Assembly (NCBI RefSeq): GCF_900102885.1
Contig: NZ_FNGE01000019.1
Location: 1-34,909, forward strand
Origin: Paracoccus chinensis
GTDB lineage: Bacteria; Pseudomonadota; Alphaproteobacteria; Rhodobacterales; Rhodobacteraceae
Direction: 5' to 3'
DNA: 34,909 bases
Part shown: positions 24,571 through 32,636 of the stretch, piece by piece
How the letters are laid out: each line of letters opens with the position of its first letter
Numbering within the stretch: the first letter of the stretch is position 1
Made by a program: the position numbers and the translations under genes
The notes under the pieces: model-generated
Database searches by the model: none
What the model was told of the DNA's origin: nothing
The model's input: only the letters and a program-made list of their open reading frames with translations

Positions 24571-25145
24571 GCCACCGCCTGCCGGCCGAGGGTCCGATAT
24601 ACGGTCGGCCGTGAGATCGAAAACACCTCTGCCAGATCACTGATGGAATACTCGCCGGTGTCATACATGCGCCGCAGCTCCTGCTGCTGGCGGTCTGATA
24701 GCTTCGGCTTCTTGCCCCGCAGCTTGCCCTTGGCGCGGGCCACGGCCATGCCCTCGCGGGTCCGCATCCGGATCAGGTCGGCCTCGAACTCGGCAAAGGT
24801 CGCCAGGATGTTGAAAAACAGCTTGCCCATCGGACCGGTCGGATCATGGATCGAAGTGCCAAGCTGAAGCTTGATCCCGCGCTTGGCTAGACTGTCAGCA
24901 ATATCACGGGCGTCGGGGACGGAACGCGCCAAGCGGTCCAGTTTCGGCACGACCAGCGTGTCACCCTTTCGCAAGGCTGCAAGCGCCTGATCGAGACCAG
25001 GGCGCGCGCGGTTCGTGCCGGTAAAGCCGTGGTCCGTGTAGATGCGATCGGCGGCGACCCCGAGACCGGCAAGGATACCCTTCTGCGCAGCAAGGTCCTG
25101 TTTGTCAGTGGAACAGCGGGCGTAGCCGATCAAAATCTGTGTCAT
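24567..25145 (-). CDS. serine recombinase, resolvase/invertase family (first copy)
   Basis: A 192-residue small serine recombinase. The catalytic serine is in IGYARCSTDKQDLAAQ, with the downstream arginine-rich site KLDRLARSVPDARDI; the long helix E (MGKLFFNILATFAEFEADLI) and a C-terminal helix-turn-helix (YSISDLAEVFSISRPTVYRT) complete it. All catalytic residues are present. It and the HNH-like gene sit between the GHKL gene and the four-gene exported cassette. Confidence 0.9.
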   Translation of the reverse strand: MTQILIGYARCSTDKQDLAAQKGILAGLGVAADRIYTDHGFTGTNRARPGLDQALAALRKGDTLVVPKLDRLARSVPDARDIADSLAKRGIKLQLGTSIHDPTGPMGKLFFNILATFAEFEADLIRMRTREGMAVARAKGKLRGKKPKLSDRQQQELRRMYDTGEYSISDLAEVFSISRPTVYRTLGRQAVA

Positions 25146-25351
25146 GGGCCAATCTGTAACAGTAGACGCCCCATCATTGCAAAAAATATCGGACCATTCA
25201 TCTGAGATTTTGTCCTGCCAGCAAATGCTGGTCTTCGGCGGGCCTGTTCAGGGGGTAGGCTGAACGTCCTCTGAACGATCCCTAAGCAGACAGTACTTCC
25301 GGCCCTGTCTTCTGAATCAAGCTCTAGCCTGAACTAGTTTGGTCATACGTT
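25146..25351. other. short gap between recombinase and propeller gene
   Basis: Contains the promoter region of the recombinase. No clear resolution site with paired inverted repeats was found here. Confidence 0.4.
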
Positions 25352-26680
25352 CTACGGCTTGAGCACCCTTTCTGCATCTATGGCACTCTTCTCTGACGCA
25401 TCGATGGCGCCCCATACCTCTTCGTAAAGTTCTATACCGGATGGTATCCCGTCTCCTGTGTAGGTCGTGGCTAGCATACCGGTAGCCTCCGTGATGCGAT
25501 TGCCGCGAAGTGAGAAGACATCATGCATGAAAGGAATGGCATCCTTGCCGGTGATTTCGAGCTCATTTCCCTGAAGGTCCACGACAATGAACTCATCAGG
25601 TGGAATGAGTTGCCGTGGCATGATCACGAAAGCCTGCCCGCCTCTTGCGGAGGCTACAAAAGGAGCGCTTGCCTTTTTGGAAAAGCGGACCTGGCCAGTC
25701 GCCATGTCCAAGGCAACAAGACCCTCTGTCACTGACAACAAGAGAAGTCCGGCAGAAGGAAAAGGGAATGGCCAGATGCCGCTGTCATGAGGTGGCCGCT
25801 CAGTCGAATAGAAATCGGATTTTCTCCCGTCAAGCGTCCACTTTTCAATTGTCACCTGGTCATTCTGCCTGCGGCCTTGATCCTTTAGGGTTGTCTGAAC
25901 GAAGAGTCCCCCGCTGTCATTCCAGCCAATAGGCCATTGCCGCGCGTTGGTTCGTGATGCCATAGGGAGATGATGCAAAAGCTCTCTGCTTGTGACATCC
26001 CAGATATGGATGCCCGCGGATCGGCCAACGAGATACCCTCTGGCGTAGAGACGTCCGTCGTTTGAAAATCCGACCTCATAACCTGAGCCGCTGCCACTCG
26101 CGGCCTCGGCACCAGGCTTCATCTCTCCCAGATAAGTTCCATCCTCAGCAGCATAGAGATGAACGCTGGAGGTTTTGTTGGAGGGCAAGGCCAAGAGCGC
26201 GCCATCTGGAGAAAAGGATGCCGAGATTCCTGGTGAGGTAACGCCATGTACCTCGATCTGCGGCTCCAGTTCGCGGATCAAGGTGCCGTCCCGCGGATCG
26301 ATGATTGCTTGTGGGAAGTCACCTGTATCCGGTCGGGAACTGTCCTCCCAGTGCGAGATGAAGGCCCGCGTTCCATCGCTGTTGACACTGAACCGTGCCG
26401 AGCGATCCTGATCAATCCGCGGAACTCTCGCGCCATGAGCCAACTCAAGCGCGAACGTGGCATCATGATAAACCGCCAAGTCTTCTTCCGTCGGCTCTGC
26501 CGGCAGACCTCGCAGCGCATAGCCGATCGCAGCTTCCCTGTCTCCCTTCCGCAATGCCGTGACCGCCTGCTTTGCATATTGTTCCGACATCAGCTTCGCC
26601 AATCTCGTGGCATCGTTCTGCGCGAGCGCCGGACCTGCCAGGACAAGGATCAAGCCGATTGCCGCAGCCAGGGCTCTCAT
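25352..26680 (-). CDS. exported beta-propeller protein, WD40/YncE-like (fourth gene of cassette)
   Basis: A 442-residue protein with a clean signal peptide (LAAAIGLILVLAGPALAQ). After it comes a helical segment RLAKLMSEQYAKQAVTALRK (about residues 26-60) that resembles the TPR-like lead-in of WD40 proteins of the caspase/NACHT type. Then come repeats with FSPDGALLALPS, FSNDGRLYARGYL and VWDV-type strands, as in beta-propellers. It is a tandem paralogue of the gene upstream: RLAxxMS, ALRGLP/ALRAFP, IYDPRDGxLI and the ends (ELYEEVWGAIDASEK) match. Its start overlaps that gene's stop by four bases. Function unknown; a periplasmic binding scaffold is the simplest guess. Confidence 0.7.
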   Translation of the reverse strand: MRALAAAIGLILVLAGPALAQNDATRLAKLMSEQYAKQAVTALRKGDREAAIGYALRGLPAEPTEEDLAVYHDATFALELAHGARVPRIDQDRSARFSVNSDGTRAFISHWEDSSRPDTGDFPQAIIDPRDGTLIRELEPQIEVHGVTSPGISASFSPDGALLALPSNKTSSVHLYAAEDGTYLGEMKPGAEAASGSGSGYEVGFSNDGRLYARGYLVGRSAGIHIWDVTSRELLHHLPMASRTNARQWPIGWNDSGGLFVQTTLKDQGRRQNDQVTIEKWTLDGRKSDFYSTERPPHDSGIWPFPFPSAGLLLLSVTEGLVALDMATGQVRFSKKASAPFVASARGGQAFVIMPRQLIPPDEFIVVDLQGNELEITGKDAIPFMHDVFSLRGNRITEATGMLATTYTGDGIPSGIELYEEVWGAIDASEKSAIDAERVLKP

Positions 26681-27996
26681 GGCCGCATCACCCGATCCTG
26701 GTTGATTGATCGCTTTATTTCATCGCTGATCCCGGCCCAGACCTGATCATAGAGCGCGGCGCCCTGAGGCAAGTCCTGGCCCTGATATGTATGGCGGGTT
26801 GCGTTCTTTGGAACGCCGGCGATCATGCCGTTTTGCGAAACGGCAGCTTGCGCCAGAGGGATGAGATCCCGGCCTGTCGGCTGCAGGCGGTTGCCGTGAA
26901 GATCGATGACTTGGAAATCATCGAGCGATTCTATGTCGAAAGGCCGGATTGCGAATGCTGTTCCATTGCGTACGAGCGCGATTTCGGGGTCGGAAACTTC
27001 GGTGGTAAAACGCACCTCTCCACTTTCCAGATCGACTGCTGCCAACCGAACCTCATCAGTCATGAATACGACCGGCACATCGGGAAAGGTGAAGGATCGC
27101 AGCGACGCCGCGTCGATGACCCCGTCTAGTTCGGCTATCAATTCCTGCTTGCCATCCTGATGCCATCGCTCCAACCCGGCACTTTTACGCCCTCCTGTCT
27201 CAGGGTCGCGGACGAGCTTCTGGACTGCAAAACCGTCCTCATGGTCCCAGCCGAGCGGGAACCAGTCGGCGTTACCCGCTGCATTTGGCTTCAGGTGAGA
27301 GACCAGGGTCTGATCAGCAACATTCCAGACAAGGATCCCGCCGCTGTTGTCGAGATAACCGTAAGCGTATTGCCTGCCGTCCCCGGAAAACCCCAAGGGC
27401 ACTGGGGAAATATATTCCGAAACGTCACTAGGCGTCATCTCGCCTGCGAAGCTGCCGTCCGCCGCATTGAAAAGTTGGACCGAGACTACCGGCATCGTCG
27501 GATAGGCAAGAAGGCCGCCATCGGGCGAAAAGACGGGGGATCTTTCTGGCCATGTGCTTGCCGATATCGGTTCGAGCACCTTGATCAAAGCCCCGTCGCG
27601 GGGATCGTAGATGGACGGCGGCACATATGCCGAGTTCACCTCGGGACGAGGATCGTAAAACCCTACAAAGGCGCGTGTTCCAGTAGGATCGACACTATAG
27701 AGACCGCTGCCCTCAGCTTCGATCCGAGCAACACGGGAGCCGGACGCGAGTTCAAGGGCGAACATCGCATCAAGCAGAGCCGCGGCTTCCTGATCTGTGG
27801 GATCCAGAGGAAAAGCGCGAAGCGCGAACTCCAGAGCTGCCTCACTGTCGCCCAGCATCAAGGCCTGTAACGACTGCATGGAGTAGTTCTTGGACATCAT
27901 CTGCGCCAGCCGCTCGGCTTGGGTTTGAGCATGAGCCGGCAGCGCGCCTAGGACCGTCAGTCCAATGATCAGACCTCGATAGGGGATAGTCACCAT
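26677..27996 (-). CDS. exported beta-propeller protein, tandem paralogue (third gene of cassette)
   Basis: About 439 residues, exported (GLIIGLTVLGALPAHAQTQ). Organisation as in its paralogue: helical RLAQMMSKNYSMQSLQALML, then propeller repeats including SPVFSPDGGLLAYPT, LGFSGDGRQYAYGYL and ILVWNVADQTLVSHL. The mature proteins carry no cysteine that I noticed. The ATG at 27996 is given, but GTG at 27993 is five bases after GGAGG (ideal spacing), and a TTG at 28005 lies further up; GTG may be the true start. It is 35 bases below the second small gene and should be in one operon. Role unknown. Confidence 0.7.
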   Translation of the reverse strand: MVTIPYRGLIIGLTVLGALPAHAQTQAERLAQMMSKNYSMQSLQALMLGDSEAALEFALRAFPLDPTDQEAAALLDAMFALELASGSRVARIEAEGSGLYSVDPTGTRAFVGFYDPRPEVNSAYVPPSIYDPRDGALIKVLEPISASTWPERSPVFSPDGGLLAYPTMPVVSVQLFNAADGSFAGEMTPSDVSEYISPVPLGFSGDGRQYAYGYLDNSGGILVWNVADQTLVSHLKPNAAGNADWFPLGWDHEDGFAVQKLVRDPETGGRKSAGLERWHQDGKQELIAELDGVIDAASLRSFTFPDVPVVFMTDEVRLAAVDLESGEVRFTTEVSDPEIALVRNGTAFAIRPFDIESLDDFQVIDLHGNRLQPTGRDLIPLAQAAVSQNGMIAGVPKNATRHTYQGQDLPQGAALYDQVWAGISDEIKRSINQDRVMRP

Positions 27997-28039
27997 AACC
28001 TCCAACTCTGGAAAACTTCACCGTATCGCGGTCATTGGC

Positions 28040-28531
28040 TCAGATCCCGCAGCGCTCCTTGAAAGCCAGCCGGGCCGCGCCGGTTCCCTTCATTTGGGAC
28101 TTGAACAGTTCCCTACGGGTTCCCGTGTCCTGAAGCGTCAGCTGCTGGCCATTTGCAAAGAATTCCCAATTGATGTGATTGGCCGGTATCTCGGCCACCA
28201 CCGAGCCTTGCTCATTGAAACCTGCGAAGGAGTCGCGACTTGTGCGACCGTCCGGCAATTGGATCCACAGCATCAGTGCGCCTGATGTGTCGATTGATCT
28301 CAGGGGGGCAGACAGGTCTGCTCCCTGCGAGAGATCGGAGAGAACCATCGAGACACGGCCTGTTCCGCGTCGGCATTGGAACGAAAGTTGGATGCCATCC
28401 TGATCCATCCTTGCCCATGCGCTATCTTCCGATTTTCCGTGCTCCCAGGCCCAAGTAGGCGTAGACGTCATTATCGCGCAAAACAGCCCGGCGGTCAGGG
28501 CGATTGCTGCAGCTTTGGATGGGGTTGCCAA
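28040..28531 (-). CDS. small exported protein ending in ERCGI (second gene of cassette)
   Basis: A 163-residue exported protein of unknown family. The TTG at 28531 is chosen because AGGAAAGGG lies six bases upstream and a signal peptide follows directly (ATPSKAAAIALTAGLFCAIM, ending TWA). An ATG at 28567 is in frame but has no such site. The mature part has just two cysteines, in LSFQCRRGTG and in the final ERCGI. The C-terminal 50 residues (LTLQDTGTRRELFKSQMKG ... ERCGI) are homologous to those of the first gene, so the two are paralogues. A disulfide between the two cysteines is likely. Confidence 0.65.
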   Translation of the reverse strand: MATPSKAAAIALTAGLFCAIMTSTPTWAWEHGKSEDSAWARMDQDGIQLSFQCRRGTGRVSMVLSDLSQGADLSAPLRSIDTSGALMLWIQLPDGRTSRDSFAGFNEQGSVVAEIPANHINWEFFANGQQLTLQDTGTRRELFKSQMKGTGAARLAFKERCGI

Positions 28532-28589
28532 AGTTATCCCTTTCCTGATGTTTTCCGTGTCAGTCATTGTGGAACACGGCAGCGCCCCA

Positions 28590-29093
28590 TCATATCCCGC
28601 AGCGCTCCCGAAGCAGGTCTCTTCCACCAAGAATTCCCTGCATTTGCGATCGGAATAAAATTTTTCCGGTCGCATTGTCGCTGATCGTCATGCGTGAGGC
28701 CTTGACCAGCGTTTCAATGTCGTCAGGTGAAAAATTGACCTCTCCAACGACTTTCACGTCACGCTCATCTGAAAGCGTCACATCGATGGTTTCCGAGAAT
28801 GTCGCCTCTTGACCCTGCTCCAGCATGACCTGCACTGAACGGATCTTCGTCAGTTCCTCTACAGGAGGGAAGAACCTGTGTACTTCGAACCTGAGCTTGC
28901 TGCCGCTTGGCCTCTGACACCCGATTTCTACGTGATAGTCATCGCCACTTTCCATAAGAGTGACAGAATCGCCGACAGGATGAACTGTCCAGGAAGAAGC
29001 CGGTGAGGCTGCTGCTGAAAATGCCATGAACAACAATGTCCCGCAAACTCTTGGATTCAGTAAGAGATTCGCGTCATCTGATCCAAACGTCAT
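28590..29093 (-). CDS. small exported protein ending in ERCGI (first gene of cassette)
   Basis: 167 residues, unknown family. Start ATG at 29093 has GAAGAGGA upstream. A signal peptide runs to about SAAASPA. The mature part has cysteines at VEIGCQRPSG and in the final ERCGI, as in the second gene; the shared C-terminal block is MTISDNATGKILFRSQMQG ... RERCGI. The central part (QATFSETIDVTLSDERDV, then VNFSPDDIETLVKAS) suggests beta strands. First gene of the minus-strand run of four; upstream is an IS5 remnant, so the original promoter may be changed. Confidence 0.65.
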   Translation of the reverse strand: MTFGSDDANLLLNPRVCGTLLFMAFSAAASPASSWTVHPVGDSVTLMESGDDYHVEIGCQRPSGSKLRFEVHRFFPPVEELTKIRSVQVMLEQGQEATFSETIDVTLSDERDVKVVGEVNFSPDDIETLVKASRMTISDNATGKILFRSQMQGILGGRDLLRERCGI

Positions 29094-29157
29094 GCGAGAA
29101 CATCCTCTTCAGCCGAAGCTACGATGCACATCACGTCCCGAGTTAAAACCATTCTAG

Positions 29158-29290
29158 TGCTCAGCCTCATCGATGGTCAAAGCCAAAAGATGACGGGGGC
29201 TGCCAAAGCAATGGCCGACAGGAAGACCTTGGGGCATCTGGCGCAGCGCATAGCGATCCGGCGCCCGTCTTTCAGCCGGCTGAGCATGAT
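29158..29290 (-). mobile_element. truncated IS5-family remnant
   Basis: The frame ending at 29177-29179 reads LSRLKDGRRIAMRCARCPKV and FLSAIALAAPVIFWL, nearly the same as the C-terminus of the complete IS5-family transposase at 21220. It is a different, related copy and is cut at 29291 by the IS3-family element. The other part was not found beyond 30553. Confidence 0.75.
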
Positions 29291-29370
29291 TGAGCTGCTC
29301 CCCGGAAATCGGACAGTGACGGAAGCTACGACCTGACGTTTGCTGGTCTCCAAGAACGAGGAGATCAGGA

Positions 29371-29664
29371 ATGCGGAAACGCAGAAACCATGACGCGGGC
29401 TTCAAGGCGCGCGTGGCGCTTGAGGCCGTGAAGGGCGAGCGCACTGTGTCAGAGCTGGCGGCCGAATACGGCGTGCATCCGACGATGATCCATCAATGGA
29501 AGAAGGCGCTGCTCGACGGAGCTGCGGATATCTTCGAGCGCGGTGGCAGAAAGCCTGTTGCGGAGATGGATGAGACGGTCCGGTCACTGCATGCCAAGAT
29601 CGGAGAACTGGCTGTCGCCAACGATTTTTTGTCACGAAAGCTCAAGCCGTGGACCGGCAAGTGA
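29371..29664 (+). CDS. IS3-family transposase OrfA
   Basis: 97 residues with the helix-turn-helix of IS3 OrfA (FKARVALEAVKGERTVSELA, AEYGVHPTMIHQWKKALLDG) and a leucine-zipper-like tail. The last codons overlap orfB, normally joined by a -1 frameshift. Confidence 0.9.
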   Translation: MRKRRNHDAGFKARVALEAVKGERTVSELAAEYGVHPTMIHQWKKALLDGAADIFERGGRKPVAEMDETVRSLHAKIGELAVANDFLSRKLKPWTGK

Positions 29665-30515
29665 GGCGCGGGATGATTGAGCGGGGCCATCCGGCGTTGT
29701 CGATCGGGGCGCAGTGCCGCCTGCTGTCGATCTCGCGCTCGTCCTTCTATCATGAACCGGTCGGAGAGACGGAGCAGAACCTCGGCCTGATGCAGCTCAT
29801 CGACAAGCAGTTCCTCGACACCCCCTTCTACGGGGTCCGGCAGATGACCTGGCATCTGCAGAACGAGGGGCACGGCGTGAACCAGAAGCGCATCCGACGG
29901 CTGATGCGGCTCATGCGCTTGATGCCGATCTACCAGAAGCCCAACACCAGCAAGCCGAGGAAGGGCCACAAGACCTATCCCTATCTGCTGGGCGGGCTAC
30001 GGGTCGATCGCCCCGGTCAGGTCTGGTGCGCCGACATTACCTACCTGCCGATGCGGCGCGGCTTCCTGTATCTCGTCGCCATCATGGACTGGTTCACCCG
30101 AAAGGTGCTGGCGTGGCGGATATCGAACACGCTGGAGGCGGACTTTTGCGTCGAAGCGCTGAACGAGGCCATCCACCGCTTCGGCGCGCCGGGGATCATG
30201 AATACGGACCAAGGTTCACAGTTCACGTCTTTTGCCTGGACGGACAGGCTGAAGCGCGCTGGCACTCGGATCTCGATGGACGGCAAGGGGCGCTGCATCG
30301 ACAACGTCTTCATCGAACGCCTGTGGCGGTCCCTAAAGTATGAATGCGTCTACCTCCATGCCTGGGAAACGGGGTCACAGGCCAAGGCTGCCATTGGCCG
30401 ATGGATCACCTTCTACAACCACCAGCGGCCCCACACCGCCCATGGCGGATGGCCACCCGCCGTGGTTTACTTCAACAGTATCGAAATCGATCAGCAGGCG
30501 CAGGCAGTAGCTTAA
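29649..30515 (+). CDS. IS3-family transposase OrfB (DDE integrase)
   Basis: 288 residues with the rve integrase core. Catalytic residues: D in WCADITYLP, D in NTDQGSQFTS, E in VFIERLWRSLKYE (D, D, 35-spaced E). The N-terminal HTH_21 part is present. The frame is intact, so the element may be active. Reading starts with GTG at 29649, but expression is probably as OrfAB fusion. Confidence 0.9.
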   Translation: MDRQVRRGMIERGHPALSIGAQCRLLSISRSSFYHEPVGETEQNLGLMQLIDKQFLDTPFYGVRQMTWHLQNEGHGVNQKRIRRLMRLMRLMPIYQKPNTSKPRKGHKTYPYLLGGLRVDRPGQVWCADITYLPMRRGFLYLVAIMDWFTRKVLAWRISNTLEADFCVEALNEAIHRFGAPGIMNTDQGSQFTSFAWTDRLKRAGTRISMDGKGRCIDNVFIERLWRSLKYECVYLHAWETGSQAKAAIGRWITFYNHQRPHTAHGGWPPAVVYFNSIEIDQQAQAVA

Positions 30516-30669
30516 ATATCCCGAAAACTGTCCAATTATCGGGGAGTAGCTCAGTGTCAGGAAATCAGATGTCCCGCATACCCTTGCTCAGTTACGATCC
30601 GGACATGCCGACCGGTGGCGGCCCAGCAGTATGCCGGAGACTGGATGCGGCGTCTCGCAGATCGCTGCC

Positions 30670-31056
30670 CTACCTTCGGATCACCTCGACTTCCACCCCG
30701 ACGTCGGCACTGCACCAGGCCTGATCCGCAGTCACGGCAGGAACGCTAAGTTCAGCCGCGAGTGCCAGGCAGGCGCGATCCCCAAGCGAAAGGCCGAGGG
30801 TTCGCGTTGCGGGTCTGAGGTGCCCAGTGGCATAGGCTTGGGCAGGCGTGAACGGGCGTACATCGAGCTGAAGACCGCCGAGCACATCTTCTACCTCTTC
30901 GGCGCTCAGGCCGCGCTCCCGCAGCTTGGTGACAACCTCCGCAAGGTTCGCGGCGCCGATCACGGCCGATGGCAGAACTTGCGCTACGCGATCCGCGCCG
31001 GCCTCTCCGTTCAAAACGCAGAGCAGGGCGGAGGAGTCGAGCACCACCCTACTCAC
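30670..31056 (-). CDS. vapC: VapC-type PIN-domain toxin
   Basis: A 128-residue PIN-domain ribonuclease. First acidic site in VVLDSSALLCVLNGE; later ANLAEVV, GLSLGDRACLALA and AVTADQAW carry the remaining acidic residues. The GTG at 31056 is chosen because it overlaps the antitoxin stop and gives the usual short lead-in before VVLDSSAL; a longer start at 31083 is less likely. Forms a type II toxin-antitoxin pair with the AbrB-like gene upstream. Confidence 0.88.
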   Translation of the reverse strand: MSRVVLDSSALLCVLNGEAGADRVAQVLPSAVIGAANLAEVVTKLRERGLSAEEVEDVLGGLQLDVRPFTPAQAYATGHLRPATRTLGLSLGDRACLALAAELSVPAVTADQAWCSADVGVEVEVIRR

Positions 31057-31297
31057 GCTCAACCTCGCGTCGGCGGTCCGCAATCAACTCGTCAGCCAAG
31101 GATACGCCTTCCGGCACATGGCGCCGCAGAATGGCCTGAGCGCGGGCAATGGCCTGTGTGAGCGAACGGACACGCAGTTCGCCGTCCTCAATATCGACAA
31201 GAACGGTATCACCTGTGGCTATTCCGAGCTCCCGTCGCATTGGCGCCGGGATGATGAGCTTGCCGCCTTCGATGATCCTGACCCGCTGCGCAGTCAT
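31049..31297 (-). CDS. vapB: VapB-type AbrB-domain antitoxin
   Basis: 82 residues: N-terminal SpoVT/AbrB fold (RVRIIEGGKLIIPAPMRREL, then GIATGDTVLVDIEDGELRV) for DNA binding and a C-terminal acidic/basic helix (EGVSLADELIADRRREVERE) for toxin binding. It overlaps vapC by eight bases. Confidence 0.88.
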   Translation of the reverse strand: MTAQRVRIIEGGKLIIPAPMRRELGIATGDTVLVDIEDGELRVRSLTQAIARAQAILRRHVPEGVSLADELIADRRREVERE

Positions 31298-31491
31298 GTC
31301 ACCCGCCCTTTTCTAAGCAATGTCGACAACATTGATACCGATCAGCTTACAATGGCACTGTCCGGCCAAACAAGCCATGTTGATGTAACAACTCTAAACA
31401 TGCACTTGAGGGACCAGTCGCATCGTACTCTACCGGAACAAGCGTCAGTTCGGGTCTACCTCAAGCGGACAGGGACATCGGACAGCAGGGC

Positions 31492-31549
31492 GCGTCCGAT
31501 AGGGTTCCGTTTCACGATTTCGGACGCTAGCGTGGGCGGGTCTAGACCC
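31492..31549. repeat. inverted repeats upstream of the second serine recombinase (candidate res site)
   Basis: Perfect 8-bp arms GCGTCCGA (31492-31499) and TCGGACGC (31520-31527), 20 bases apart, followed by a 12-bp palindrome GGGTCTAGACCC (31538-31549). A res or crossover site just upstream of a resolvase gene is usual in Tn3-type elements. Further partial repeats (CGGACAG) occur at about 31466-31486 and 31554-31560. Confidence 0.45.
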
Positions 31550-31571
31550 CAACCGGACAGAGCAGCCATTC

Positions 31572-32144
31572 ATGACCCTTTACGGCTACGCCCGCGTGTC
31601 CACGACCGATCAGGATCTCTCCCTGCAGGAGGCCGCGCTGCGGGCCGCCGGCTGCCAGGTGATCCGCGCCGAGAAAAAGACCGGCACCCGCCGTGAGGGC
31701 CGCGCCGAGCTGGACCTGCTGCTGCAGTTCCTGCGCCCGGGCGACACGCTGGTGATCACCCGCATCGACCGGCTCGCGCGCTCGCTCAAGGACCTGCAGG
31801 ACATCGTCCATGAACTGAAGGCGAAAGGCGTCACCCTGAAGGCCACCGAGCAGCCGGTGGATACCGCCACCGCCGCCGGCAAGGCCTTCTTCGACATGCT
31901 AGGCGTCTTTGCCGAGTTCGAAACCAACCTGCGCCGCGAGCGGCAGATGGAGGGGATCGCCGCCGCCAAGGCCCGCGGCGTCTACAAGGGCCGCAAGCCG
32001 AAGATCGATTCAGACGAGGTGCGAAGGCTGCACAAGATGGAACAGCTCAGCCCCACCGCTATCGCAAGGCGCCTCGGGATTGCAAGATCCTCGGTCTACA
32101 GGTTCTTGCCCGAGGCAGATGCGCATGAGGACACGGAAGGCTAG
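31572..32144 (+). CDS. serine recombinase, Tn3-type resolvase family (second copy)
   Basis: 190 residues. Catalytic serine in [36 protein letters not shown] carries the arginines; helix E is [20 protein letters not shown] and the C-terminal helix-turn-helix is [20 protein letters not shown]. It is clearly different from the recombinase at 24567. The 3' end runs into a piece of a glutaryl-CoA dehydrogenase gene on the other strand, which marks an insertion boundary. Confidence 0.92.
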   Translation: MTLYGYARVSTTDQDLSLQEAALRAAGCQVIRAEKKTGTRREGRAELDLLLQFLRPGDTLVITRIDRLARSLKDLQDIVHELKAKGVTLKATEQPVDTATAAGKAFFDMLGVFAEFETNLRRERQMEGIAAAKARGVYKGRKPKIDSDEVRRLHKMEQLSPTAIARRLGIARSSVYRFLPEADAHEDTEG

Positions 32145-32149
32145 CTCGC

Positions 32150-32305
32150 GCGAATGCCTGCAAGCCCGTGATGGCGCGGCCCAGGATCAGTGCGTGGACG
32201 TCGTGCGTCCCCTCGTAGGTGTTCACCGTCTCCAGGTTCTGCGCGTGGCGCATGACCTGGAACTCCTCGGAGATGCCGTTGCCGCCGTGCATTTCGCGGG
32301 AAATC
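32150..32305 (-). pseudogene. gcdH: 3' fragment of glutaryl-CoA dehydrogenase gene
   Basis: The minus strand reads [49 protein letters not shown], which is the conserved end of GcdH-type acyl-CoA dehydrogenases. The N-terminal 85 % is missing and the stop has been replaced by the recombinase end. It marks the native gene into which the mobile unit went. Confidence 0.75.
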
Positions 32306-32312
32306 CGCTCTC

Positions 32313-32357
32313 AGTGGAAATCAGGCGCCAACCCGGGTCAGTTCCAAGTGGAAATCA
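32313..32357. repeat. direct repeats, possible remnant of an IS21-type end
   Basis: AGTGGAAATCA occurs at 32313-32323 and again at 32347-32357, in the same orientation, with GGGTCAGTTCC between. Multiple terminal repeats of this look are typical of IS21-family ends. No transposase gene is left, so it would be a solo end. Confidence 0.4.
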
Positions 32358-32416
32358 ACACAACAGACGGTTCTTTCTCGCTGTGTCACAGCCTTTGCCG
32401 GACAGGGCAGGGCGCG

Positions 32417-32625
32417 TCAGGGCCGGGCCGCCTCGACCTCGGCCAAGCAGCCAGGATCGGCAAGGCCCGCCACTTGGATAGCCGAACGGGTCGGCAGGTT
32501 CTGCTGCTTTCCGGGGCCGTAGAACTGGGTGTAACCATTCATGAAGCCGGGGAAGTCCATCGACGCGCCCGACTGTGGCGCGACCAAGTAAACCCGCATC
32601 TTGATCACGTCGCCCATCTTCAGCA
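32417..32625 (-). pseudogene. RidA-family protein, C-terminal fragment
   Basis: Reads MGDVIKMRVYLVAPQSGASM, DFPGFMNGYTQFYGPGKQQN, LPTRSAIQVAGLADPG: the second half of a RidA/YjgF enamine deaminase. The first half is missing; the frame upstream (KLKLNLLLK) is not family-like. An ATG at 32615 or so could start translation, but the protein would lack the first strands. It is separated from the preceding hutD end by only a few bases on the same strand. Confidence 0.65.
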
Positions 32626-32636
32626 ACAAGTTAAGT

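Larger units (their letters stand above)
29291..30553 (+). mobile_element. IS3-family insertion sequence
   Basis: 1263 bp with imperfect terminal inverted repeats of about 27 bases (TGAGCTgCTCCCCGgaAAT... on the left, TGAGCTaCTCCCCGatAAT... on the right strand-complemented). It carries orfA and orfB. The flanks GAT (left) and GTG (right) are not direct repeats, so one side was probably rearranged after insertion. It interrupts an IS5 remnant. Confidence 0.85.

Noticed and set aside
25146..25351. Possible res/attachment site next to the first serine recombinase
   Set aside because: No clear paired inverted repeats of resolvase type were found in this gap.
30541..30570. GGGGAGTAGCTCAG looks like the 5' end of a tRNA gene
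   Set aside because: It is the right inverted-repeat end of the IS3-family element (its complement matches the left end); no acceptor stem or anticodon arm follows.
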